DNA of 64,000 bases from Candidatus Solibacter usitatus (GTDB lineage Bacteria; Acidobacteriota; Terriglobia; Bryobacterales; Bryobacteraceae), in contig JACPNO010000036.1 in NCBI GenBank assembly GCA_016185465.1, positions 1 to 64,000 of the forward strand, given 5' to 3'. Under the pieces are notes generated by a model. That model did not search any database, was not told where the DNA came from, and worked only from the letters and a program-made list of their open reading frames with translations. This document shows, piece after piece, positions 7,551 to 15,175 of the stretch; position 1 is the first letter of the stretch; each line of letters starts with the position of its first letter. The translations under genes and the position numbers were made by a program.

Positions 7551-8444
7551 ATGCAATTGATTTCGCGTCGCGGATTTCTGGCCGGCGCGGCAGCAGCGGC
7601 CGCGGCAATGGCCGCCGACGCCAAGCCCTATGACGGACGCACCATGGCCGTCATCACCGCCCATGCCGACGACTTTACGATCTTTGCCGGCGGTACGATC
7701 GCCAAAATGATCGCCGAAGGATATACGGCGCACCTGATCCGCATCACCAACGACGAGAAAGATTCCTACGACCTCTCCGCCGGTGAGACCAGCCATCGCA
7801 ACACCACCGAACTGCGCGCCGCCGCCGATATCATCGGCATCAAGGACATCTATTCGCTCGATTTTCGCAACGACGAAATGGACGCGCTTTCCGAGACCGA
7901 AGTGCGCGCGCGCCTGATTCTGCTTTTCCGCAAGCTCAAGCCGTGGACCATTTTTACTTTTGATCCGTCCGCGAAGTACGAAGAGAATCCCGATCACAAG
8001 AAGACGGCGCGAGCCGCTGAAGACGCGGCCTGGACGGCGTCGGGGCATTTGTTTTTGGAAGAGCAGTTCTCACTCGGCCTGGGGCGCTGGGCTGTGCTCG
8101 ATCGCTACTACTGGGCGCGCCAGCTGGATGATTCCGATGTCAATAAAGTGGTGGACATCGGCGCGACCATCGATCAGAAAATCCGCGCCGTGCAAGCCCA
8201 AGAGACTATGATGCGGCACACGGCGCTGGCGACGAAAGAAAAGCTGGCGCAGGCCAATCTCCGCCTGCCGCTGCTCGATAACGTTGATGAGGCGGCGGTG
8301 AATCGCCTGGTGGATATTCAAATTCGTGAGCGCGCAAAAGCGCTGGGCGCGAAACAAGGCATCGAATATGCCGAAGTATTCCACTACATTCCGATTGCCG
8401 GCGAAGGCAGCTACGTCATGAAGAACGCCGTGCCTCTGAAGTAG
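7551..8444 (+). CDS. PIG-L (LmbE) family deacetylase, exported
   Basis: The N terminus (MQLISRRGFLAGAAAAAAAM) is a twin-arginine signal peptide. Zinc-binding motifs of the PIG-L/LmbE family follow: HADDF near residues 38-42 in place of the usual HPDDE, and the downstream NPDHKKTARA histidine. Family members deacetylate N-acetyl sugars such as GlcNAc-containing small molecules. The substrate here is unknown and an extracytoplasmic location is inferred from the TAT signal. The length (297) is normal. The 3' end overlaps the convergent lnt gene by 29 bases. Confidence 0.85.
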   Translation: MQLISRRGFLAGAAAAAAAMAADAKPYDGRTMAVITAHADDFTIFAGGTIAKMIAEGYTAHLIRITNDEKDSYDLSAGETSHRNTTELRAAADIIGIKDIYSLDFRNDEMDALSETEVRARLILLFRKLKPWTIFTFDPSAKYEENPDHKKTARAAEDAAWTASGHLFLEEQFSLGLGRWAVLDRYYWARQLDDSDVNKVVDIGATIDQKIRAVQAQETMMRHTALATKEKLAQANLRLPLLDNVDEAAVNRLVDIQIRERAKALGAKQGIEYAEVFHYIPIAGEGSYVMKNAVPLK

Positions 8445-9897
8445 CCGCGCGCCGAGTTCGCCATTCCCAGCCCAGCATCAACGCGCTCGCGAGCGCGCAG
8501 AGCAGCGGAAACCAGTCCCCCCAGCGCGTGTAGAGCGTGGTCTGCGCGATGTAAGAAAAACCCGTACGTGAAGCGGCTTCGGTGAAATTTGGCAGCGTGC
8601 CCAGGACGCGCCCCGCCGGATCGATGGTGGCGGTGATGCCGTCGTTGGTAGCACGCAGCAGCCAGCGCCGGTTTTCCGCCGCCCGCATGCGGACAATTTT
8701 TAGATGCTGCCAGCGAGCGGAGCTGGCGCCATACCAGCCGTCGTTGGAAATATTGATCAGCAATTCCGCGCCGCCGGCGGCAAAGCGCCGCACGAAATCC
8801 GGGAACACGGATTCGTAGCAGATGAACGCGGCGACGGTGTGTCCCTCGACGGGGAAAATGACAATCTTGCTGCCGGGTTGAAAATCGCCCGCCTCGCTCG
8901 AAATCTTGCGGATGAATCCAAACGGCCACGGCACAAATTCGCCGAATGGCACCAGATTCACTTTGTCGTAGCGCCCCAGAGGCTCGCCGGCGGGCCCCAC
9001 CATCATGGCCGAGTTCAGCGGCTCGCCTTTCGGGGTGTGCCCTACGACGCCCGCCAGCAGATACGTCTTGGCCTCGCGCGCCAGCGTTGCGGCAACTTCG
9101 CGGAAGCGCGGATCGTCGTCGTAGAGCGGCGCGGGCGCTTCGGGCCAAACGACCAGATCGGGCGGCTGCTTCTCCGTCAACACGGCCTGCATGGAAAGAT
9201 ACACCAGGCCGCGCTGCACTTTGTTCACAAACGCGGGAGTCCACGTTTCCGCTTCCGAGATGCGCGGCTGCACCAGGACCGCGGTTCGCTCCCCGCGCTG
9301 CGCATCGGGAAGACGCGGCAGCACAGCGATAGGCGCGAGCAGAATCAGCCAAAGCAATTGCCGCCGCGGCCGCCGCAGAATGGATACCGCCAGCGCCGCC
9401 GAAAGCATCGCGAAACAAAACGAGATGCCGTAGACGCCGGTGTAAGGCGCAAGACGCATCGGCACGCTCATGCCAATGCCGGCGTTGCCCAGCGTCAGCC
9501 AGGCGAATCCGAGCGAGCCATGCGTGACTTCAATCGCGACCCACACCGCCGCGACGCCGGCTACCGCCCACGGGCGCCGAATCAATAATCCCGCTGCGCA
9601 CGCGAACAATCCCAGATGAATGGCTTTGGTCACACAGAACAGCGCGAACGCCGCCCAGGCAACGCCCGCCGTGATGCCGGCGTGATCCGCCAGCACGCTC
9701 TGAATCCAGTAGCAAACGCCGCCCCAATAAATGATTCCGCAGAACTCTCCCAGCAGAAACCAGTGCAGCGGGCGCCTCTCCCGCGCCAGCGCGATCAACA
9801 GCGGCGTGAGGGCGAGCGGCGCCAACCAGGCGAAATCGAATCGTGGAAACGAGAGGATGAGCAGGACGGCCGTGGCCGCGGCGAGCAGGAAATTCAA
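8416..9897 (-). CDS. lnt: Apolipoprotein N-acyltransferase
   Basis: This gives 493 residues from a TTG start that overlaps the lipA stop (TTGA at 9897-9894); an open frame extends upstream, but there it is only the shadow of lipA. Six to seven N-terminal membrane helices precede a nitrilase-type domain with the Glu-Lys-Cys triad: WPEAP (E near 253), RYDKVNLVPFGE (K near 311) and FICYES (C near 360). A C-terminal helix closes the protein. Lnt transfers the third acyl chain to the N-terminal Cys of lipoproteins in the inner membrane. It lies at the distal end of the lexA-led gene run. Confidence 0.95.
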   Translation of the reverse strand: MNFLLAAATAVLLILSFPRFDFAWLAPLALTPLLIALARERRPLHWFLLGEFCGIIYWGGVCYWIQSVLADHAGITAGVAWAAFALFCVTKAIHLGLFACAAGLLIRRPWAVAGVAAVWVAIEVTHGSLGFAWLTLGNAGIGMSVPMRLAPYTGVYGISFCFAMLSAALAVSILRRPRRQLLWLILLAPIAVLPRLPDAQRGERTAVLVQPRISEAETWTPAFVNKVQRGLVYLSMQAVLTEKQPPDLVVWPEAPAPLYDDDPRFREVAATLAREAKTYLLAGVVGHTPKGEPLNSAMMVGPAGEPLGRYDKVNLVPFGEFVPWPFGFIRKISSEAGDFQPGSKIVIFPVEGHTVAAFICYESVFPDFVRRFAAGGAELLINISNDGWYGASSARWQHLKIVRMRAAENRRWLLRATNDGITATIDPAGRVLGTLPNFTEAASRTGFSYIAQTTLYTRWGDWFPLLCALASALMLGWEWRTRRAATSEARRSS

Positions 9898-10817
9898 TGC
9901 CTGGCCCGCTCCGCCTGCTCGCTCACCAGGTCCGCCATGTAAGAGCTGCGAACCAGCGGACCGCTGAAGACCATTTTGAAACCGAGCGACAGCCCGTACT
10001 CGCGGTAATCCTCGAATTGCCGCGGCTCGACGTAAGCGGTGACGGGGAGATGCCGCCGCGTCGGCTGCAGATATTGGCCGATGGTCGCGACGTCGGTGCC
10101 CTGCTGGCGCAGGTGCTGCAGCAGCTCCCGCACTTCGCCCGCGCTCTCGCCCAGGCCCACCATGAATCCGGATTTCGTCATCACGTCCGGACGATATTTT
10201 CGCGCGAACTCGAGCACTCGCAGCGATTGTGCGTAATCGGCTTGCGGCCGCACGCGCCGGTAGAGCCGCGCGACGGTCTCCATATTGTGATTGAAAATGT
10301 GCGGGCCGGCGTCCAGCACGCGCGCGACTGCCGTGAGATCGCCGCAAAAATCCGGCGTGAGCACTTCGACGCGGGCATCGGGCAGTGCGCGCGTCACTTC
10401 GCCCACAGTTTCGGCAAAGTGCCGCGAACCGCCATCGGCCAGGTCGTCGCGATTCACGCTGGTGATCACTACGTGCCGCAGCTTCATTTGCGCCGCCACG
10501 CGCGCCACGTTGGCGGGCTCGGCGGGGTCGAGACGCATGTCCTGCTTGGCCGGCGAGCCCTTCGGCACCGAACAAAAGCCGCAGCCGCGCGTGCAATAAT
10601 TCCCCAAAATCATGAATGTCGCCGAGCCGCGGTGAAAGCACTCGTGAATATTGGGGCAGCGCGCCGACTCGCAAACCGTATGCAGGTTGAACCGGCGCAA
10701 TTCGGATTTCAAGCGGTTCAAAGATTCAAAGTGGGTAGAGCTTTTCCGCGCCCACGCTGGCAGACGCGGACCCCTTGCCGAAGAGGTTTCCGCAATCTGG
10801 ACGAAGCCGTCGCTCAC
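9894..10817 (-). CDS. lipA: Lipoyl synthase
   Basis: The 307-residue product starts at GTG 10817, five bases after the upstream SPOR gene ends; longer starts would run inside that gene. Both iron-sulfur motifs are complete: auxiliary cluster CESARCPNIHEC (C49, C54, C60) and radical-SAM CTRGCGFC (C75, C79, C82). It inserts sulfur at C6 and C8 of octanoyl groups on lipoyl-dependent enzymes. Translational coupling to lnt by TTGA. No lipB is seen in the window. Confidence 0.95.
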   Translation of the reverse strand: MSDGFVQIAETSSARGPRLPAWARKSSTHFESLNRLKSELRRFNLHTVCESARCPNIHECFHRGSATFMILGNYCTRGCGFCSVPKGSPAKQDMRLDPAEPANVARVAAQMKLRHVVITSVNRDDLADGGSRHFAETVGEVTRALPDARVEVLTPDFCGDLTAVARVLDAGPHIFNHNMETVARLYRRVRPQADYAQSLRVLEFARKYRPDVMTKSGFMVGLGESAGEVRELLQHLRQQGTDVATIGQYLQPTRRHLPVTAYVEPRQFEDYREYGLSLGFKMVFSGPLVRSSYMADLVSEQAERARH

Positions 10818-10821
10818 CGGC

Positions 10822-11493
10822 CTATCTTCGCATGATGGGACGGAAGCCTGCGTTTTCCAACTCGGCTTTGGCCTTGCCGAGCGATGCGGCATCGCCGTAC
10901 GGCCCCACCACAACACGGAAAACAGTGCTGTTCGGGCCCGGAATCAAGCGCGCGGGGAACCCCTTCGCCTTCAGCGTGTCGACCACAGCGCTGGCTTGCG
11001 GCTGCGCCACCGCCACCACTTGCAGGAACGTTTGTCCGGGACGCGGCTCGATCGGGGCAACAACAGCAGCAGGAGGAGTTTCACGCACTGCCGCCTTTTT
11101 TTCGGGCGCCGCCTTCTTCTCAGGCGGAGCCTTTTTTTCTGTCGCCTTTTTCTCTGGCGCAACCTTTTCTGGCGCTTCCGTTATCGGGCGGGTGATTGGC
11201 GGGTCAAGCGGGCGGTCATAGGCGAAGGCGTCGGCAGTCTCAGCCGGCTTGGGAGATTCGCTCGCGCTCTCTGCCGGCGCCGTACTGCTTGCACTTGTCG
11301 CGGACGGCCGCGCGTTTGCTGCACTCGGCGCAGGCAACGTCGCCGACGCCATGCTCGGCGCGGGCGATGAATTGCGGCCTACAATGTATCCCATCGTAAA
11401 AAACAGCGCAAATAAAATTACCACGATAAAAAACGCGCTGAGCAATTGCCGGTTGCCCAGTACCAGTTCGTATTCGCCGTCAGTCTTGGCCAT
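10822..11493 (-). CDS. SPOR-domain membrane protein
   Basis: The 223 residues comprise a short cytoplasmic N terminus, one transmembrane helix (LLSAFFIVVILFALFFTMGY, residues about 17-37), a long Ala/Pro/Ser-rich then Lys/Glu/Pro-rich linker with EKKA-type repeats, and a C-terminal SPOR domain (residues about 148-223, TFLQVVAVAQPQASAVVDTL to GPYGDAASLGKAKAELE). SPOR domains bind denuded glycan strands at division septa, so a cell-envelope or division role is likely. It lies between slipin and lipA with 6 and 4 base gaps. Confidence 0.85.
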   Translation of the reverse strand: MAKTDGEYELVLGNRQLLSAFFIVVILFALFFTMGYIVGRNSSPAPSMASATLPAPSAANARPSATSASSTAPAESASESPKPAETADAFAYDRPLDPPITRPITEAPEKVAPEKKATEKKAPPEKKAAPEKKAAVRETPPAAVVAPIEPRPGQTFLQVVAVAQPQASAVVDTLKAKGFPARLIPGPNSTVFRVVVGPYGDAASLGKAKAELENAGFRPIMRR

Positions 11494-11499
11494 AATCCT

Positions 11500-12273
11500 C
11501 TATCTGTTGCGCTCGCCCATTCGCTCCAGGGCATTCTGCAGCGTGCTGATCACGTCGATGGGCAGCGGAAACACGATGGTGGTGTTTTTCTCGGTGCCGA
11601 TTTCGACCAATGTCTGAAGATATCGCAATTGAATCGCCGCCGGCTGCTTCTGGATCACTTCGGCGGCCATGGCCAGCTTCTCGGCGGCGCTGTATTCGCC
11701 CTCGGCGTGGATAATCTTGGCGCGGCGCTCGCGCTCAGCTTCGGCTTGCTTGGCGATAGCGCGGATCATCTGTTCAGCCAAATCCACCTGCTTCACTTCC
11801 ACCATGCTGACCTTCACGCCCCAGGGCGCCGTGTGCGTATCGAGAATGGATTGCAGGCGCACGTTCAGCTTTTCCCGCTGGCTTAGCAGCTCGTCGAGTT
11901 CCACTTCGCCCAGCACGCTGCGCAATGTCGTTTGCGCCAGCTGCGAGGTGGCATAGAGAAAATTCGTAACTTCGATCACGGCCAAAATCGGATCGACGAC
12001 GCGGAAATAAATTACGGCGTTCACCTTCACGGTCACGTTGTCGCGCGTGACGACATCCTGCGCGGGCACTTCCAGCGTGTCGATGCGCAGTGAAATCCGC
12101 ACGATGCGGTCGAGTGGCGCAAAAACCAACGCGATGCCGGGGCCCTTGGGATGCTTCAGCACGCGGCCCAGGCGGAAAATCACGCCGCGCTCATATTCCC
12201 TCAGAATCTTGATCGAGGAAAGCATGTAAATGATCACGATGATTACGGCGATCGTTGGTAACTCGAAGAACAT
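11500..12273 (-). CDS. Slipin / stomatin-like SPFH membrane protein
   Basis: The 257 residues show an N-terminal hydrophobic anchor ([14 protein letters not shown]), the slipin signature [15 protein letters not shown], an SPFH/band-7 domain up to about residue 175, and a coiled-coil [17 protein letters not shown] stretch. Slipins form membrane microdomain oligomers and in prokaryotes pair with NfeD-type proteases. Here the nfeD-type gene lies immediately upstream with a 1-base gap, as in many genomes. The ATG at 12273 is the natural start. Confidence 0.93.
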   Translation of the reverse strand: MFFELPTIAVIIVIIYMLSSIKILREYERGVIFRLGRVLKHPKGPGIALVFAPLDRIVRISLRIDTLEVPAQDVVTRDNVTVKVNAVIYFRVVDPILAVIEVTNFLYATSQLAQTTLRSVLGEVELDELLSQREKLNVRLQSILDTHTAPWGVKVSMVEVKQVDLAEQMIRAIAKQAEAERERRAKIIHAEGEYSAAEKLAMAAEVIQKQPAAIQLRYLQTLVEIGTEKNTTIVFPLPIDVISTLQNALERMGERNR

Positions 12274-12274
12274 A

Positions 12275-13579
12275 TCAGCCTCGCGTTGAATCGGCCGCCG
12301 GCTCGACCGTGAGTTTGAGCCGGTCCAAGGCCGTGACCCGGACCCGCGCTCCCGTTTTCAGTGGCACCGGCGAGACCGCATTCCAGTACTCTCCCCGGAC
12401 CAGGATTTGACCTTCCGGCGCAAGGTCTTCCACGGCGACGCCGATCTCGCCGATCATTCCCTCGCTTCCGGTGATGACTTTGCTGGCGCGCGCCCGCACC
12501 GCGAGCGTGACCAGAAAAAGCGTGATGGCCGAAAAAGGAATGGCCAGCGCCACCGCCGTCGAAAGGCGTATGCGCATTTCCGGCAGCGGACTGTTCACCA
12601 GCATCACCGCGCCCAGAATCATCGCCACCGTGCCGCCCAAACCCAGGACGCCGTGCGAATTGAACTTGGCTTCCAGGATAAAAAACGTAAATGACAGCAC
12701 CAGCAGCGCTGCTCCCAGCCAGTTGATGGGTAGCATGGCCAGCGCCGAAAGACCCAGCAGCACCATGATGGCGCCGGCGACTCCGGGCAGAATCAGGCTG
12801 GGCGTCGAGAACTCGACGTAAATTCCCAGCGCGCCCACCACCAGCAGCACCAGCGCGATGTTGGGATCGCTGATCGATGAGAGCACTCTCTGCCGCCAGG
12901 TTTTTTCGTAGGCGACCACGGTTGCGCCGGCCAGGTGCAGCGTCTGCTTTCGTCCGTCGAAGCGGGTGATCTCGCGGCCGTCCAGCTTGGCGAACAAATC
13001 TTCGTCGTTGGCGGCGATCAGTTCGATCAGGTGATTAGCCAGCGCTTCTTTTTCCGTGAAAGATTTGCTTTCGAGCACGGCCTTCTGCGCCAGGTCACTA
13101 TTGCGGCCGCGCTTGTCGGCCAGACTGCGCAGCGAGGCAGCGGCGTCGTTTTCCACTTTCTGCTTCATCACCGCATCCATCTGGCCGCCCATCAGCACGG
13201 GATGCGCCGCGCCGGTATTGGTGCCGGGTGCCATGGCGGCAATGTCACCGGCTTCGAGCAGAAAGAATCCCGCCGACGCAGCGCGGCCGCCGCTCGGTGC
13301 GACGAACATCGCGACAGGAACCGGAGACGCCACGATCTTTTCAATCGACTGCCGCATCGCGTCCATCAGGCCGCCGGGCGTGTTCAGGCGAATGAGTACC
13401 AGCTCAAAATGTCCTTGTTGGGCTTGATCCAAGGCGCGCGCGACAATTTCCGTGGTGACCGGATGCACCACGCCATCCAGATTGACGGCCAGTACGCGCG
13501 GCCCGGCGTTTCCAATCCCCGCCAGCACCGTGGCGAACACGAAAATGGCAAAACGCAGTGGCAACAACGGTATAACCAC
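12275..13579 (-). CDS. NfeD-family membrane-bound ClpP-class serine protease
   Basis: The 434 residues begin with a signal or anchor, then a ClpP/crotonase-fold protease domain. It shows NTPGG (66-70), catalytic Ser102 in GRAASAGFF, and a Lys near 141 in KVENDAAAS as the likely dyad partner. At least four membrane helices (about 240-360) follow, and a C-terminal OB-fold NfeD domain ends the protein ([20 protein letters not shown]). The archaeal homologue PH1510 cleaves stomatin, and the slipin gene follows directly. It starts at GTG 13579, 24 bases after lexA, so it is probably read from the lexA promoter. Confidence 0.93.
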   Translation of the reverse strand: MVIPLLPLRFAIFVFATVLAGIGNAGPRVLAVNLDGVVHPVTTEIVARALDQAQQGHFELVLIRLNTPGGLMDAMRQSIEKIVASPVPVAMFVAPSGGRAASAGFFLLEAGDIAAMAPGTNTGAAHPVLMGGQMDAVMKQKVENDAAASLRSLADKRGRNSDLAQKAVLESKSFTEKEALANHLIELIAANDEDLFAKLDGREITRFDGRKQTLHLAGATVVAYEKTWRQRVLSSISDPNIALVLLVVGALGIYVEFSTPSLILPGVAGAIMVLLGLSALAMLPINWLGAALLVLSFTFFILEAKFNSHGVLGLGGTVAMILGAVMLVNSPLPEMRIRLSTAVALAIPFSAITLFLVTLAVRARASKVITGSEGMIGEIGVAVEDLAPEGQILVRGEYWNAVSPVPLKTGARVRVTALDRLKLTVEPAADSTRG

Positions 13580-13603
13580 TATACAACGCTTGCCTGGCGC
13601 GGA

Positions 13604-14221
13604 TTATTTGTATTTGCGCAGAACCGCCAGCAGGCGGCCCTGCACCTGAACATCGGCGGCCGCGACATAAATCGGCTGGAGCGCGGAATTGGCGGGTTGC
13701 AGACGAATGCGGCCGCCTGCTTCGCGATAAATGCGCTTCAGAGTAGTCTCCATGCCGGCCACCAGCGCGACTACAATTTCACCGTCGCGAACATCAGAAG
13801 TGCGTTCGAGCAGAATCATGTCGCCGTCGCAAATGTGATCTTCGATCATGGAATCGCCGCGCACTTCGAGCGCGTAGGTGTTGGACCCGCCGGCGAAATC
13901 GGCGAAGTTCAGCGTCTCGCGCTGCTCGACGGATTCGACCGGTGAGCCGGCGGCAATCCGGCCCAGCAGCGGCACTTCGAGCGAGCGCGACTGCCGGTGT
14001 TCCTGTAAGTACTTCGGACCCAGATCGAGCGACCGGCTGCGGTTGAAACCGCGCTTCAAGTAGTTCTTCGTGTCCAACGCCGCGATGTGTTTGTGAACCG
14101 TGGCCAGCGACGCCAGGTTCAAGCCGCGCGCGATCTCTTCGTAGCTAGGACTGTAGCCGTTCTCCTGCACGAACCCGGCAACGAAATCCAGCACCTGCTT
14201 CTGCCGTTTGGTCAGCGCCAT
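13604..14221 (-). CDS. lexA: LexA SOS repressor
   Basis: The 205-residue product starts at ATG 14221 (MALTKRQKQVLDFV); an upstream extension is open but not LexA-like. It contains a winged-helix DNA-binding domain (1-70), the self-cleavage bond A91-G92 in RIAAGSPV, Ser124 in GDSMIEDHI and Lys162 in METTLKRIY, so all the residues needed for RecA-stimulated autocleavage are present. It is the first gene of a minus-strand run (nfeD, slipin, SPOR, lipA, lnt). I did not find an unambiguous SOS box in the 60-base divergent promoter region. Confidence 0.96.
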   Translation of the reverse strand: MALTKRQKQVLDFVAGFVQENGYSPSYEEIARGLNLASLATVHKHIAALDTKNYLKRGFNRSRSLDLGPKYLQEHRQSRSLEVPLLGRIAAGSPVESVEQRETLNFADFAGGSNTYALEVRGDSMIEDHICDGDMILLERTSDVRDGEIVVALVAGMETTLKRIYREAGGRIRLQPANSALQPIYVAAADVQVQGRLLAVLRKYK

Positions 14222-14227
14222 CGGTCC

Positions 14228-14257
14228 ATTGTAGGCGAACAAAAAGGGAAATGCCAG
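14228..14257 (-). promoter_or_regulatory. Putative lexA promoter, apparently leaderless
   Basis: On the minus strand CTGGCA (14257-14252) and TACAAT (14233-14228) are 18 bases apart, a good -35/-10 pair. The -10 ends only 6 bases before the lexA ATG, so transcription would begin at or next to the start codon. The facing cupin gene starts at 14282, so the two promoters share 60 bases. Confidence 0.55.
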
Positions 14258-14281
14258 GGAAAAGTTTGATAAGATTGCGCC

Positions 14282-14689
14282 ATGAACCGACGACATATTT
14301 TTCAAATGGCGGCTGCGGCGCTGGGCGCACGGCTCGCCGCCAATGCGCAGACCAAGGCTGCGCCGTCGCGCGCGGCGCTCATTCAGCAGGATCTACCGAA
14401 GATGGATGGCAAGAATTGGACCGTCAGCCTGGTCGAGGTCACGTACCCTCCAGGCGGCGGCTCCGAATCCCACCGCCACCCGGGGCCGGTGTGTGTCTAC
14501 GTGCTCGAAGGCGCGCTCGAAAACAAATTGGACGACGGCGAGATCATCACTTACAAGCCTGGCGGGACGTTTTACGAGCAGCCCATGCACCTGCATACCA
14601 TTGCGAGAAATGCCAGCAAGACCGAGCCGGTAAAATTTCTGGCGTTTCTGATTACGGAAAAAGGCAAGCCGCTGACGGTGCCGAAATAG
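14282..14689 (+). CDS. Small exported cupin-domain protein
   Basis: The 135 residues begin with a TAT-like signal (MNRRHIFQMAAAALGARLA) and continue as a single cupin barrel. Metal-ligand type residues are SHRHPGPVCVYVLEG (two His, then Glu) and a later HLH (PMHLHTIAR). Small acidobacterial cupins of this type are usually of unknown function. The gene is divergent from lexA. Its stop codon lies four bases before the large palindromic repeat at 14693. Confidence 0.8.
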   Translation: MNRRHIFQMAAAALGARLAANAQTKAAPSRAALIQQDLPKMDGKNWTVSLVEVTYPPGGGSESHRHPGPVCVYVLEGALENKLDDGEIITYKPGGTFYEQPMHLHTIARNASKTEPVKFLAFLITEKGKPLTVPK

Positions 14690-14692
14690 CGA

Positions 14693-14763
14693 AAGTGGGG
14701 CAGGTCCCCGACCTGCCGGTGTTTCTTGATGCCAAAACGGCAGGTCGGGGACCTGCCCCACTT
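14693..14763. repeat. Palindromic REP-like element, full copy
   Basis: Two perfect 26-base inverted arms (14693-14718 and 14738-14763) flank a 19-base spacer. Each arm contains its own smaller hairpin (GGCAGGTC-CCC-GACCTGCC). It fills the space between the convergent cupin and DUF4188 genes. Its right edge on the minus strand reads TAAGTGGGG, where TAA is the DUF4188 stop codon. Related copies are at 27419-27486 (nearly full) and 45091-45116 (one arm). Confidence 0.9.
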
Positions 14764-15175
14764 AATCCGATTCTTTCACGGGATCCGGCAGCGCCGGCTC
14801 GCCGGCGAGCCCGGCCCGCTTGCGCGCCGAGAACATCGGGCCGCGCGCAGGTGAGAGCGGCGCGAATCCGCCCAACCCTAGCGGCGTTTTCAAATCGTCG
14901 TAAACGGCTTCCATTCCGCCCTTCATAAAATACGTCTCGTGCCAAAAACCGGTGCCTCCGGAATCGCGCAGGAAATCTTTCCACCACTGCTGATGGGGCA
15001 GCGAGCGCGACCAATTTTCGAGCGATTGGAAATCGCGCCAGTACTGCCGCATCCCGGCGTGCGGCGGAAATAGCGACATCAGCAGGCTTTCATGGAGCAG
15101 CAGGCCATCGGGTTTGGCCGCAACCGCCGCCGCGATGCGCGGTCCGAACTTCGCCAGCGTCGCAATTCCGCGCAA
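14762..15175 (-). pseudogene. DUF4188-like protein, 5' end lost
   Basis: The 137-codon frame carries the conserved core of DUF4188-type proteins: RQYWRDFQSLENWSRSLP, TGFWHETYFMKGGMEAVYDD and PLGLGGFAPL. The N-terminal 35-40 residues typical of the family are absent. The frame opens at a TTG (15175) inside the 3' end of priA. It overlaps the priA frame by 86 bases, and priA itself has lost its normal C terminus at the same place, which suggests one deletion removed the end of priA and the beginning of this gene. The stop TAA coincides with the edge of the palindromic repeat. Confidence 0.6.

Noticed and set aside
9898-10674. Extension of the lnt frame upstream to 10674 (a 752-residue product)
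   Set aside because: This part is the opposite-phase shadow of lipA. Its sequence is Arg/Ala-rich without domain features, and the TTGA overlap at 9897 gives a normal-length Lnt.
14738-14763. Treating the palindromic arm as an ordinary intrinsic terminator
   Set aside because: Other copies elsewhere in the window show it is a dispersed repeat, and no T-tract follows. It may still block transcription.
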